From: CADEDV01 sp964437415
GTDB taxonomy: Bacteria > Bacteroidota > Bacteroidia > Chitinophagales > Chitinophagaceae
Length of the DNA stretch: 64,000 nucleotides
Assembly (NCBI GenBank): GCA_964437415.1
Contig: CAYTGN010000009.1
Coordinates: 53,300 to 117,299, forward strand
Reading direction: 5' to 3'
Under the pieces are notes generated by a model that saw nothing but the letters and a program-made list of their open reading frames with translations, did not search any database and was not told the DNA's origin. Below are positions 1 to 8,735 of the stretch, piece after piece; positions within the stretch are counted from its first letter, which is position 1; each line of letters begins with the position of its first letter. Both the position numbers and the translations under genes were made by a program.

Positions 1-279
1 CAATCCCTGCTCAGGACGGACTTTGGCAGTCGGGTCATTATCATATTTCGGATCGCCGATGGCGCCAAACAAAACCGCATCACTTTGCAGGCAGGCCTCA
101 ATGGTCGCATCGGGCAGGGGATTACCGGTCTTGTCAATAGCAATCGCCCCCATCAGTTGGTAATTATAGGTGAATTCATGCCCGAAATGTCCGGCAATGG
201 CATTCATCACTTTTACAGATTGCCTTGTCACTTCCGGGCCGATGCCGTCACCTTGTATTACTACAATATTCTTTTTCAT
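1..279 (-). CDS. leuB: 3-isopropylmalate dehydrogenase, N-terminal part (cut by window edge)
   Basis: The first 93 residues are visible, beginning MKKNIVVIQGDGIGPEV, the nucleotide-binding start typical of isopropylmalate and isocitrate dehydrogenases. Further on, GAIGDPKYD matches the usual GAVGGPKWD segment of LeuB. LeuB oxidises and decarboxylates 3-isopropylmalate with NAD+ in leucine synthesis. The gene starts 11 bases after leuD ends and is the last visible member of a minus-strand leuA-leuC-leuD-leuB run, so co-transcription is likely. The rest of the protein, with the catalytic Lys/Tyr/Asp residues, lies outside the window, so intactness cannot be judged. Confidence 0.93.
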   Translation of the reverse strand, partial: MKKNIVVIQGDGIGPEVTRQSVKVMNAIAGHFGHEFTYNYQLMGAIAIDKTGNPLPDATIEACLQSDAVLFGAIGDPKYDNDPTAKVRPEQGL

Positions 280-290
280 CTTGTGGTTAT

Positions 291-887
291 TTAAGCTCTT
301 GTTTCCTCAAATTGTTCTATCTCTGGTTTAATACTTAATAAAAAATCAATATCATCATAACCGTTCAGCAGACAGGTTTTTTTATAAGGATTGATATCAA
401 AATTCTCTTTTTGCCCGTTTGCAATGATCTGAATAGTTTGTTCTTCGAGGTTCACTTCCAGTTCTGTACCGGGATCTTTTTCGGCAGCACTAAAGATGCG
501 GGCTAAAAAATTTTCACTAACTGTAACGGGTAAAAGGAAATTATTCAGCGCATTGTTTTTAAAAATATCAGCAAAAAAACTACTCACTACAACATCATAC
601 CCGGCATCTTTTATTGCCCATGCCGCATGCTCACGGGAAGAACCGCAGCCAAAATTTTTTCCCGCTACTAAGATTTTACCTTTGTATGTATTGTTATTCA
701 GCGGAAAATCCTTTTTTGGACTTGTTTCATCATCATTTTCATAGCGCCAGTCGCGGAAAAGATTTTTGCCAAACCCTTCACGGCTGGTTGCTTTTAAAAA
801 GCGGGCCGGGATGATCTGGTCTGTATCCACATTTTCAATATTCAGCGGAACCACAGTTGATTGTATGATATTTATTCTTTTGCTCAT
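291..887 (-). CDS. leuD: 3-isopropylmalate dehydratase small subunit
   Basis: The 198-residue length is usual for LeuD. The swivel-domain hallmarks are present: NVDTDQIIPARFLK near the N-terminus (residues about 18-31) and the conserved FGCGSSREHAAWAI loop near residues 80-93. LeuD pairs with LeuC to isomerise 2-isopropylmalate to 3-isopropylmalate in the cytoplasm. Only 7 bases separate it from leuC upstream and 11 from leuB downstream, as in a tight operon. No anomaly seen. Confidence 0.96.
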   Translation of the reverse strand: MSKRINIIQSTVVPLNIENVDTDQIIPARFLKATSREGFGKNLFRDWRYENDDETSPKKDFPLNNNTYKGKILVAGKNFGCGSSREHAAWAIKDAGYDVVVSSFFADIFKNNALNNFLLPVTVSENFLARIFSAAEKDPGTELEVNLEEQTIQIIANGQKENFDINPYKKTCLLNGYDDIDFLLSIKPEIEQFEETRA

Positions 888-894
888 TTTCCTT

Positions 895-2376
895 TTAGTT
901 CAGTACAGTTTCATTTTTTTTAGCCTCAGTAAGAAATTCTCTGACATCACCTATTTCACCAGTCAGCGCTGCCAGTGCAGCCGTCAGCGGACTGGCAAGA
1001 AATGTTCTGGCATTAGGTCCCTGTCTTCCTTCAAAATTCCGGTTGCTGGTGCTGATGCAGTATTTGCCTGCGGGTATCTTGTCTTCATTCATACCCAAAC
1101 AGGCCGAACAACCGGGTTGCCTCAGTTGAAAACCTGCTTCTTCAAATATCTTGTCAATGCCTTCCTGTATCGCCTGTGCTTCCACCTGTTTGCTGCCAGG
1201 CACCACCCACACCTGCACCGCCTCAGCTTTCTTTTTTCCTTTTACCAAACCAGCTACCATGCGGAGGTCTTCTATTCTTGAATTGGTACAACTGCCGATG
1301 AATACATAATCTATCTTTTGGCCTTTGATAGCAGCGCCTTGATGCAAACCCATATAGGTAAGAGATTTTGCAAGCCCTGACTTGTCTGTTTCATTGATGG
1401 TTTCGGCAGTCGGTATCTTTTCATTCACACCAATGCCCATTCCGGGATTGGTGCCGTAGGTGATCATTGGCTGTATATCGGCAGCATCAAAGTGAAATTC
1501 TTTGTCAAATTTTGAACCGGGATCAGAATAAAGTTCTTTCCATGATGCCAGCTTTTTTTCCCATTCTTCACCTTGCGGAGCAAAATTTCTACCTTTTATA
1601 TAGTTGAAAGTGGTATCGTCCGGAGCTATGATACCGCAGCGGGCACCCATTTCAATACTCATATTACAAATGGTCATCCTTGCTTCCATGCTCAGCGAAC
1701 GGATGGCTGAACCGGCAAATTCGACAGCATGACCCGTGGCGCCGCTGGCTGATATTTTGGAGAGAATATACAACACAATATCTTTTGATACCACTCCTTT
1801 ATTCAACTGTCCATCCACGCTAATGCGCATCAGTTTGGGTTTGCTTTGCAGCAAACACTGTGTGGCCAGCACCATTTCCACTTCACTGGTGCCAATGCCA
1901 AAGGCGATGGAACCAAATGCCCCGTGGGTGGAAGTGTGGCTGTCGCCGCATACAATGGTCATACCCGGTTGGGTGATACCGAGTTCAGGCCCTATCACAT
2001 GCACAATGCCCTGGAAGGGATGTCCAAGGCCAAAGAGTTCGATATTATGCTCTGCGCAGTTTTTTACTAAAGCTTCCACCTGTTTGCGGCTTAATTCCTC
2101 TTTGATAGGCAGGTGTTGATCAACCGTAGGAACATTATGGTCGGCGGTGGCGATGGTTTGTTGAGGACGAAAAACTTTAATTCCTCTCTTGTTCAGACCA
2201 TTGAATGCCTGCGGACTGGTGACCTCATGAATAAAGTGCCTGTCAATATAAAAGACAGAAGGGCCACCGTCTATTGTTTTTACAACATGCTGTTCCCAGA
2301 TCTTTTCAAATAATGTGGCCCCCCCGCCCCCCGCAAGGGGGATTTGAGATGCTGCATTTTGTATTTCACTGCTCAT
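895..2376 (-). CDS. leuC: 3-isopropylmalate dehydratase large subunit, with repeat-derived N-terminal extension
   Basis: The 493-residue aconitase-family subunit carries the three [4Fe-4S] cysteines: C363 in GSCTNSR, and C423 and C426 in GCSACLG. It works with LeuD in leucine biosynthesis. The conserved protein normally starts almost directly at TLFEKIW, but here that motif is preceded by about 20 extra residues including PLAGGGGA. Those residues are encoded by a G/C palindromic repeat (2317-2346). No ATG, GTG or TTG start was found between the repeat and TLFEKIW, so the ribosome probably reads through the repeat from the ATG at 2376. The extension lies outside the catalytic core and is unlikely to inactivate the enzyme. 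Confidence 0.95.
   Translation of the reverse strand: MSSEIQNAASQIPLAGGGGATLFEKIWEQHVVKTIDGGPSVFYIDRHFIHEVTSPQAFNGLNKRGIKVFRPQQTIATADHNVPTVDQHLPIKEELSRKQVEALVKNCAEHNIELFGLGHPFQGIVHVIGPELGITQPGMTIVCGDSHTSTHGAFGSIAFGIGTSEVEMVLATQCLLQSKPKLMRISVDGQLNKGVVSKDIVLYILSKISASGATGHAVEFAGSAIRSLSMEARMTICNMSIEMGARCGIIAPDDTTFNYIKGRNFAPQGEEWEKKLASWKELYSDPGSKFDKEFHFDAADIQPMITYGTNPGMGIGVNEKIPTAETINETDKSGLAKSLTYMGLHQGAAIKGQKIDYVFIGSCTNSRIEDLRMVAGLVKGKKKAEAVQVWVVPGSKQVEAQAIQEGIDKIFEEAGFQLRQPGCSACLGMNEDKIPAGKYCISTSNRNFEGRQGPNARTFLASPLTAALAALTGEIGDVREFLTEAKKNETVLN
2317..2346. repeat. G/C palindromic repeat inside leuC N-terminus
   Basis: On the coding strand this reads AAATCCCCCTTGCGGGGG and continues into a G-rich arm. 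It is the same kind of element as the CCCCC-GAA-GGGGG copy at 20171-20195 and the CCCCTCC-NNN-GGAGGGG copies at 20243 and 50115. It is in frame and encodes about ten residues (QIPLAGGGGA). Confidence 0.75.
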
Positions 2377-2444
2377 TTGTCTTCAAGCTGCTTTTTATTT
2401 GTAAGTCTGTTCGTTGCTGGTTTTTCTATTGCTGACTAAAAGTT

Positions 2445-3620
2445 TTAAGCTACCACAGTATTTTTCTGGTAATGATTGGCCATGGCCGCAAGGTCTGCAT
2501 CTTCCACTTCTTTCTTACTGTCGGCCACTTTCAGAAACTCATTATACAATACATCCACATCATTCCTGTCGAACTGGAAACCGAGTTTTTGAAAACGATA
2601 AGCCAGTGCACTTCTTCCGCTTCTTGCTGTCAGTACAATTTTTGAACTGTCGGCACCCACTTCTTCGGGGTTGATGATCTCATAGGTCAGCGCATCTTTC
2701 AAAAATCCATCCTGGTGAATGCCGGATGAATGAGAAAAAGCATTGCTGCCCACAATGGCTTTATTCGGTTGCACCGGCATCCGCATCGTGTCTGACACCT
2801 GGCGGCTCAACGGGTTCAGTTGTTCTGCCTTGATATTTGTGTGGAAACCGAGATGCTTGTGTTGCTTGATGATCATCACCACTTCTTCCAAAGAAGTGTT
2901 GCCAGCCCTTTCACCAAGGCCATTGATAGTGCATTCAATCTGGCGGGCCCCGGCAATAACACCGGAAATAGAATTGGCCGTTGCCAGGCCAAGATCATTG
3001 TGGCAATGGCAGGAGAGAATGGCTTTATCAATATTCGGAACATGATTGATCAGCCAGGCCATCTTTTCTCCATATTGATGAGGTAAACAATAACCGGTTG
3101 TGTCGGGGATATTTACTACCGTGGCGCCGGCTTTGATCACAGCTTCCACTACAGCAGCGAGGTAATCATTATCTGTGCGTCCTGCATCTTCGGCATAAAA
3201 CTCCACATCATCGGTAAAATTGCGGGCCCATTTCACACACTGGATAGCCCTTTGCAAAATATCTTCCCTTGTTGAGTTGAATTTTGATTTGATATGATAA
3301 TCCGATGTGCCGATGCCGGTATGTATTCTCGGGCGGGCAGCTTTCTTCAATGCTTCGGCGGCAACTTCAATATCTTTTTGTACAGCACGGCTCAGTCCGC
3401 AAACGGTGGCATTTTTTATTTCCACAGCGATCTGGCTCACGGATTCAAAATCGCCGGGCGATGAAATGGGAAAACCTGCTTCGATAATATCAACGCCGAG
3501 AAATTCCAGCCGCAGGGCCAGGTCTAATTTTTCCCGGGTGTTCAGTTTGCAACCAGGCACCTGTTCGCCGTCACGCAGCGTGGTGTCGAAAATGTGGATT
3601 TTTCCTTCTTTCATAAACAA
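2445..3620 (-). CDS. leuA: 2-isopropylmalate synthase, short form without regulatory domain
   Basis: The enzyme condenses acetyl-CoA with 2-oxoisovalerate, the first committed step to leucine. The DRE-TIM metallolyase start FDTTLRDGEQ lies at residues 11-20 and the metal-binding HCHND motif is in the middle. At 391 residues the protein ends soon after the barrel and linker (AMANHYQKNTVVA). The roughly 120-residue C-terminal leucine-sensing domain of classical LeuA, about 515 residues long, is missing. It is first in the leu run; 68 bases separate it from leuC. The start may be the first ATG (3620) or the third codon, also ATG. Related alternatives such as homocitrate or citramalate synthase are less likely given the leuCDB context. 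Confidence 0.93.
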   Translation of the reverse strand: MFMKEGKIHIFDTTLRDGEQVPGCKLNTREKLDLALRLEFLGVDIIEAGFPISSPGDFESVSQIAVEIKNATVCGLSRAVQKDIEVAAEALKKAARPRIHTGIGTSDYHIKSKFNSTREDILQRAIQCVKWARNFTDDVEFYAEDAGRTDNDYLAAVVEAVIKAGATVVNIPDTTGYCLPHQYGEKMAWLINHVPNIDKAILSCHCHNDLGLATANSISGVIAGARQIECTINGLGERAGNTSLEEVVMIIKQHKHLGFHTNIKAEQLNPLSRQVSDTMRMPVQPNKAIVGSNAFSHSSGIHQDGFLKDALTYEIINPEEVGADSSKIVLTARSGRSALAYRFQKLGFQFDRNDVDVLYNEFLKVADSKKEVEDADLAAMANHYQKNTVVA

Positions 3621-3671
3621 GACATAAATTGAGTAGAAGATAAAAATGCAGGCGGCTTATTTTTGTTAATG

Positions 3672-3805
3672 CTTGCTGGTAAAACATCAATAAACAACCT
3701 GCAACACTAAATTACCGGTATCAACAGGGCGGGTGAAATCAAAATAGGATATCAATTACACCGTGTAAACAGGCCTGATTCGGCTGAAACCCTTGCTGGT
3801 AAACG
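3672..3805. repeat. 12-base direct repeat between leuA and its divergent neighbour
   Basis: CTTGCTGGTAAA occurs at 3672-3683 and again at 3792-3803, exactly 120 bases apart, in the 206-base divergent intergenic region. It could be a binding site pair for a regulator of the leu genes, or chance. No clear TAnnTTTG box was found for leuA. Confidence 0.35.
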
Positions 3806-3826
3806 ATTTTAAATTTTTAAATTACG

Positions 3827-5374
3827 ATGGCCAACCGATCTGCAGATGCTTTGTTTTTGCTGGTGAAATCGCTGGAAAAGAGTGAGAAAAGAAACTTTAA
3901 ACTCTATGTCAAGCGGAATACCGACACGGCCGATCTCAAAGTCATCCTGTTATTTGATGCACTGGACAAGATGGAGGAATATGATGAAAAGCAATTGCTG
4001 CGCAAGGCAAAGGGAATCAGCAAGCAACAGCTTTCTAACATTAAAGCTCACCTGTACAAACAGTTGTTGGCAAGTTTGCGAATTATCCGTGACGAAGAGA
4101 ATATTGACATCCAGCTTCATGAACAAATGGATCATGCCCGGATACTGTTCAATAAAGGTCTTTACCTGCAGGCTTTGCGGCAACTGGATAAATTAAAAGA
4201 ATCAGCCAGGGCTTATCACCAGCTCACCTACCTGCAGCAGGCCCTTTTTTTTGAGAAAAAGATTGAAGCCCTTTACATCACCCGCAGCATGCAGAACAGG
4301 GCAGGGCGGTTGTCTGCAGAATCGGATGAGGTGAACCGGCAACTGGCGGTGGTCAACGATCTTTCCAATCTTTCGCTGCAATTATATAGCTGGTATATAC
4401 AGAACGGCCATGCCCGCAACGAAAAAGACATCCGGGAAGTGAAACAGTTTTTTGAAAAAAGACTGCCCTCGCCGCTGCGGCTAACCGGTTTTTACGAAAA
4501 GCTTTATTACTGCCAAATCTTTTGCTGGTATGCATTCATCCGCCGCGACTACCTGCAGTATTACCGCTACTCTCAGAAATGGGTGAATCTCTTTGACGAA
4601 TTTCCCGGGATGCTGCAAACAGAAACGGTCATCTATATCAAGGGCATGCACAACCTGATGAGCTCTTATTTCGACATGATGCAATACCGGAAACTGGCAG
4701 ACACTATCAAAAGATTCGAACGGTTTGTGCAAAGCAAGGCCGTGCTGCAGAATGAGAACAACCGGATTCTCGCCTACCAGTATTTATATACCGCCCGGAT
4801 CAATCTTTATTTCCTGCAGGGCACTTTCACTAAGGGGCTTCGCCTGGTTCCGTTCCTTGAAGATATGCTGCAGCAATACGGTCCTTATCTTGACACCCAC
4901 CGGGTTCTGGTGTTCTACTACAAGATCGCCTGTCTTTATTTTGGCAGCGGCGAAAATGGAAAGGCCATTGATTATCTCAACCGCATCATCAATCAGAAAG
5001 GTGATCTGCGTACCGATCTCCAATGCTATGCCCGGTTGCTGAACCTTATAGCACATTTTGAACTCGGTAATTTTGAACTGCTCGAATACCTCATCAAATC
5101 AGTTTATCGCTACATGGCCAAAATGGAAAACCTCAGCCGGGTGGAGGAGGAGATGTTCATTTTTCTGCGCCGTTCTTTCCGTCTCGGCGCACATGCCCTG
5201 CGGCCAGAGTTTGAAAAGCTACTGGCAAAACTCAGGAAATATGAGGGCAACCCTGTTGAAAGCCGTGCTTTTGTTTATCTCGATGTAATCTCCTGGCTCG
5301 AAAGCAAGATCAGCGGAGTGAATGTGCAGGATGTGATCAGGGAAAAATTCATGGTGGGCAAGAGAGGTAAATAG
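3827..5374 (+). CDS. Conserved all-helical protein of unknown function
   Basis: A 515-residue soluble protein starting MANRSADALFLLVKSLEKSEKRNFKLYVKR. No signal peptide or membrane segment is visible. It is predicted mostly helical, rich in Leu, Tyr, Gln and Arg. Stretches such as FNKGLYLQALRQLDKLKESA and GENGKAIDYLNRIINQK resemble degenerate tetratricopeptide repeats, so a protein-interaction scaffold is likely, but no enzymatic motif is seen. I believe similar proteins occur widely in Bacteroidota, without a known role. It is transcribed away from leuA and followed after 74 bases by the cyclase-TPR gene, which has its own promoter-like box. Confidence 0.85.
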   Translation: MANRSADALFLLVKSLEKSEKRNFKLYVKRNTDTADLKVILLFDALDKMEEYDEKQLLRKAKGISKQQLSNIKAHLYKQLLASLRIIRDEENIDIQLHEQMDHARILFNKGLYLQALRQLDKLKESARAYHQLTYLQQALFFEKKIEALYITRSMQNRAGRLSAESDEVNRQLAVVNDLSNLSLQLYSWYIQNGHARNEKDIREVKQFFEKRLPSPLRLTGFYEKLYYCQIFCWYAFIRRDYLQYYRYSQKWVNLFDEFPGMLQTETVIYIKGMHNLMSSYFDMMQYRKLADTIKRFERFVQSKAVLQNENNRILAYQYLYTARINLYFLQGTFTKGLRLVPFLEDMLQQYGPYLDTHRVLVFYYKIACLYFGSGENGKAIDYLNRIINQKGDLRTDLQCYARLLNLIAHFELGNFELLEYLIKSVYRYMAKMENLSRVEEEMFIFLRRSFRLGAHALRPEFEKLLAKLRKYEGNPVESRAFVYLDVISWLESKISGVNVQDVIREKFMVGKRGK

Positions 5375-5401
5375 CTGTTTACTGCATTCAGGGTAATTGT
5401 T

Positions 5402-5409
5402 TAAATTTG
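5402..5409 (+). promoter_or_regulatory. Promoter -7 box of the cyclase-TPR gene
   Basis: TAAATTTG fits the Bacteroidota -7 consensus TAnnTTTG. A T-rich GTTT at 5377-5380 lies 21 bases upstream, near the expected -33 spacing. The start codon at 5449 leaves a leader of about 30 bases. Confidence 0.55.
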
Positions 5410-5448
5410 GCTAGCCGGGTAAGTTGATCATACTGGTTACTCTGGGAA

Positions 5449-7422
5449 ATGGAAAAACCTGCAACAGGTTCTGAAACTAGGCCAATGACAAGGCAATTGG
5501 CAGCCATCATGTTTGCCGACATGACCGGTTATACCACCATGATGCAGGAAGATGAACAAAAAGCAAAACGGCTCAGGGACCGGCAACGGCTGGCTTTGGA
5601 AAAATTTATTCCCGGTCACAACGGAAGGATACTTCAATATTTTGGTGATGGCACATTAAGTATTTTCAACAGTGCCATTGATGCCGTGCGGTCTGCCATT
5701 CACATTCAGCAGGAATTACTTAAAGATCCCAAAGTTTTACTTCGCATAGGTATTCATTCCGGTGATATCGCATATGATCACCAGGGGGTGTATGGCGATT
5801 GTGTGAACCTTGCCTCCCGTATTGAAGCATTATCATTGCCTGGTTCAGTGCTGATTTCAGATAAAGTTTTTGATGAAGTGAAAAATCAACCCGATATCAG
5901 GACAAGCCTGCTGGGAAAATTCAGTTTGAAAAATGTAAAGCGACAGGTGGATGTGTATGCAGTCACTAATGATGACCTGGTTATTCCCGCCGGTTCGGAA
6001 CTGGCGATAAAACCCGGCAAAGAAAAAACCATAGCTGTTCTTCCTTTTATTAATATGAGTGCTGATCCGGAAAATGAATACCTCAGTGATGGTATTTCAG
6101 AAGAAATCCTGAATGCACTGACTCATGTGGAAGGATTGCAGGTGACAGCGAGAACCTCTTCTTTTTTGTTCAAAGGCAAGAATGAGGACATCAGGCAGAT
6201 TGGTATTAAACTCGGAGTGTCTTCTATTCTTGAAGGCAGTGTTCGCAAAGCCGGTAATAAAATAAGGATCACAGCCCAACTTATCAATACAGCAGATGGC
6301 TATCATATCTGGTCAGAAACCTATAACGGCAACCTCGGTGATATTTTCCAGTTGCAGGATGAAATATCACAGAAGATTCTGAACAGGCTTCGTGAAAACT
6401 TTTCACTGGCTGAGAAAAAGCAGCCGGTTATTAAAGCCTCCACAGAAAACATTGACGCCTACAATCTTTACCTGAAGGGGCGTTATTACTGGAATAAATC
6501 CAATCCTGAAAGCATTCGTAAAGCCATTGAGTATTTTGAAGAAGCCATTGCTGTTGACCAGGATTTTGCTCTGCCGTATTGTGCCCTTTCTTATTGTTAT
6601 TCTTTCATGGGTTCTGCCGGGTTAATGCCGCCAGAAGAGGCCTATCCCCGTGCTAAAGATTATACATTAAAGGCTATCGAACTTGACCCTAACCATGCAG
6701 AATCACATCTTTCACTGGCCACGATCAAGTTTTATCATAACTGGGATTTTAAGGGGGCGGAACAATCGCTGAACAAAGCAGTTAGTTTAAGCCTCAATTC
6801 ATCCCTTATTAACCAGGTGCATGGCTGGTATCTTATTGCCAAAGGCGATTTTAAAAAGGCCATTGAAAAAATGGAACAGGCTGTTGTGCTCGATCCATTA
6901 TCGTTACCACTGTTGGCAAACCTCGCTGATGCTTATGCTTTTGATGGAAGATTTGAAGAGGCATTGGCTCAATATGACAAAGTGCTGGAGATGGATCCTT
7001 CCTTCCGCCGCGGTTATGAAGGAAAAGGGATCGTTTATATCGCAAGTGGAGAACCTGAAAAAGCAATCGGGAACCTGGAGAAATATCAAAAACTTACAGG
7101 CCACCCGCTGAAAGGTGTCAGTTCATTAGGACATGCCTATGCTGCTGCAGGGCAAACCGAAAAAGCAATGGAATGTCTTGATAAGATCAGGCAAAGGGAG
7201 GAGACTGAGCAGGGCATTCTCCTGCACATGGACTATGCTTTCCTGTATTCAGGTCTTGGAGATCTTGATAAAGCCTTTTACTATCTCAATAAAACCTATG
7301 ACCAGCGGATAGGGATTGCCTGCCTCGGCATGATCTTCTGCATTCGTTACCCGATGCTAAAGGAACTTCGTTCCGATCCCCGCTTCAATCAACTGATTTA
7401 CCGGATCGAAATTGATAAGTGA
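5449..7422 (+). CDS. Class III cyclase homology domain - FlgO/TolB-like domain - TPR protein
   Basis: Three parts are visible in 657 residues. Residues about 15-175 form a class III nucleotide cyclase homology domain with both metal-binding aspartates (D24 in FADMTGY, D67 in FGDG) and the transition-state pair N120 and R124 in VNLASR. The position that is usually the purine-contacting lysine is Q63, and the usual second specificity residue (Asp/Thr) is G113. Residues about 195-310 (KTIAVLPFINMS onward) match the FlgO/TolB-like domain that often follows such cyclases. The rest, about 330-657, is TPR repeats. The metal site suggests catalysis is possible, but substrate specificity is doubtful; it may make an unusual product or act as a nucleotide sensor. 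No membrane segment was recognised. Confidence 0.85.
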   Translation: MEKPATGSETRPMTRQLAAIMFADMTGYTTMMQEDEQKAKRLRDRQRLALEKFIPGHNGRILQYFGDGTLSIFNSAIDAVRSAIHIQQELLKDPKVLLRIGIHSGDIAYDHQGVYGDCVNLASRIEALSLPGSVLISDKVFDEVKNQPDIRTSLLGKFSLKNVKRQVDVYAVTNDDLVIPAGSELAIKPGKEKTIAVLPFINMSADPENEYLSDGISEEILNALTHVEGLQVTARTSSFLFKGKNEDIRQIGIKLGVSSILEGSVRKAGNKIRITAQLINTADGYHIWSETYNGNLGDIFQLQDEISQKILNRLRENFSLAEKKQPVIKASTENIDAYNLYLKGRYYWNKSNPESIRKAIEYFEEAIAVDQDFALPYCALSYCYSFMGSAGLMPPEEAYPRAKDYTLKAIELDPNHAESHLSLATIKFYHNWDFKGAEQSLNKAVSLSLNSSLINQVHGWYLIAKGDFKKAIEKMEQAVVLDPLSLPLLANLADAYAFDGRFEEALAQYDKVLEMDPSFRRGYEGKGIVYIASGEPEKAIGNLEKYQKLTGHPLKGVSSLGHAYAAAGQTEKAMECLDKIRQREETEQGILLHMDYAFLYSGLGDLDKAFYYLNKTYDQRIGIACLGMIFCIRYPMLKELRSDPRFNQLIYRIEIDK

Positions 7423-7628
7423 AAGATGCGAACGAAAATGCCGGCAATTAACCTGATGTTTGCTCCGCCGGTTTCTCCAACATTCTTTTGAAAGTATAGC
7501 CTGGTTACACCCTTTAAATAGCATTAAAAAAATTAAAATACCTCGCCGCTTTATGCAGTCCATCAAATACCGGCATCAAGGTATGGCATGGTTATCCTTT
7601 TTTTAGGAATTTCAAAAAAAGAATCAGC

Positions 7629-8672
7629 ATGAAGCGATACGGAATTATTTTACTTCTTTCATTGTTTTCCGGCACTGCAGTTATTGCGCAGGAATACAAA
7701 GTGAAAGCGGTGTCTGACGATCCATTCTCCACAGCTTTGGTAAAACTGATCAATAGCGCCGTAAACCGGTTTGAGGATTGCACAGGAGAATATATCCGCA
7801 GCACATGGTTGCTGGGCGATGATCACCGGCTCAGCTTTTCATTTCCCGGCAGCGTTGCATCCATTATCAGGAAAAGAAACAATGATAAGTACGCCTATAT
7901 CGAGTTCAGGGGGTTTGAATCAGCAGAAGCTATGGAAAAGGGAAAGGCTGAACTGTTTCAAAAGATCAGGAAAGCTTTGGGTGAGCAATTATTGCAGCAG
8001 GAGTATAAGCCTGCTTCATTTTTTAGTATGTCCATCAAAGATGATAACGGCTACTTCTCTTCAAAAATGGAGATGTTTGCAGGCACATCTTCATCACCTG
8101 TTTACCTTCTCGGGCCGGAAAAGGAAAACGCTGACAAAAAACCCAAAAATCATTTTATTCTGCTGAAGTTCTATAGCGGTGTTCCAAACTATATTCATTA
8201 TATCCGGGGAGTGTCTACGCCGGATGCACAACTGCAGCAACTGCTGCAGCAACTGTTGCGGGATGCTGCCGGCGATTTTGATTCATTAGCTGCAAAGAGC
8301 AAAGGTGCTGCAACCGGAAAACTGAAGCGGACTGATACCTTGCAGCAAAACGGTTATACAGTGATCATGCAATACAGGGGCGGCAGCAGAACTGCACGTA
8401 TTGTTTTGCCAGCGCCATCCGGTCCTGTCACTTCATCAAAAGAATGGCAGTGGTCACGACAGGCAGTCGAAGCCGCTGTGGGCGGCGAATATGTTTACAC
8501 AATTTCTTCTTATGATTCTTATGGGGATATTATTCATTATTTTCCCGGGCATGGGAAAACAAACCTGCCGCGGATATACTTACAAAAAGCAAAGGACGAG
8601 CCGGGCATTCACATCAGGGTGAACAGCCCCGTGCAGCACCCCGTAAAAAGATCGGCTGATTGGGATGATTGA
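7629..8672 (+). CDS. Secreted protein of unknown function
   Basis: A 347-residue protein with a clear signal peptide, MKRYGIILLLSLFSGTAVIAQ, cleaved probably after IAQ as is common in this phylum. The mature part has no family I recognise. It contains a Gln/Leu-rich helix (QLQQLLQQLLRD near residues 200-211) followed by a mixed region with several strands (TVIMQYRGGSRTARIVLPAP). It ends in a basic, Pro-containing tail. It is likely periplasmic. It stands alone, with 206 bases upstream and a convergent H1-like gene downstream. Confidence 0.75.
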   Translation: MKRYGIILLLSLFSGTAVIAQEYKVKAVSDDPFSTALVKLINSAVNRFEDCTGEYIRSTWLLGDDHRLSFSFPGSVASIIRKRNNDKYAYIEFRGFESAEAMEKGKAELFQKIRKALGEQLLQQEYKPASFFSMSIKDDNGYFSSKMEMFAGTSSSPVYLLGPEKENADKKPKNHFILLKFYSGVPNYIHYIRGVSTPDAQLQQLLQQLLRDAAGDFDSLAAKSKGAATGKLKRTDTLQQNGYTVIMQYRGGSRTARIVLPAPSGPVTSSKEWQWSRQAVEAAVGGEYVYTISSYDSYGDIIHYFPGHGKTNLPRIYLQKAKDEPGIHIRVNSPVQHPVKRSADWDD

Positions 8673-8675
8673 AAC

Positions 8676-8707
8676 AAAAACCGCCTGCAACATAAGTTCA
8701 CAGGCGG
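8676..8707 (-). terminator. Terminator of the H1-like gene
   Basis: CCGCCTG (8681-8687) pairs with CAGGCGG (8701-8707) across a 13-base loop. On the minus strand the stem is followed by TTTTTG, giving an intrinsic terminator 29 bases beyond the stop codon of the H1-like gene. Confidence 0.7.
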
Positions 8708-8735
8708 GTTGATTATTTACGGTACAAAAAAGTTA

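Noticed and set aside
766..1281. 171-codon frame opposite leuC/leuD
   Set aside because: Spans two conserved minus-strand genes; no homology recognised.
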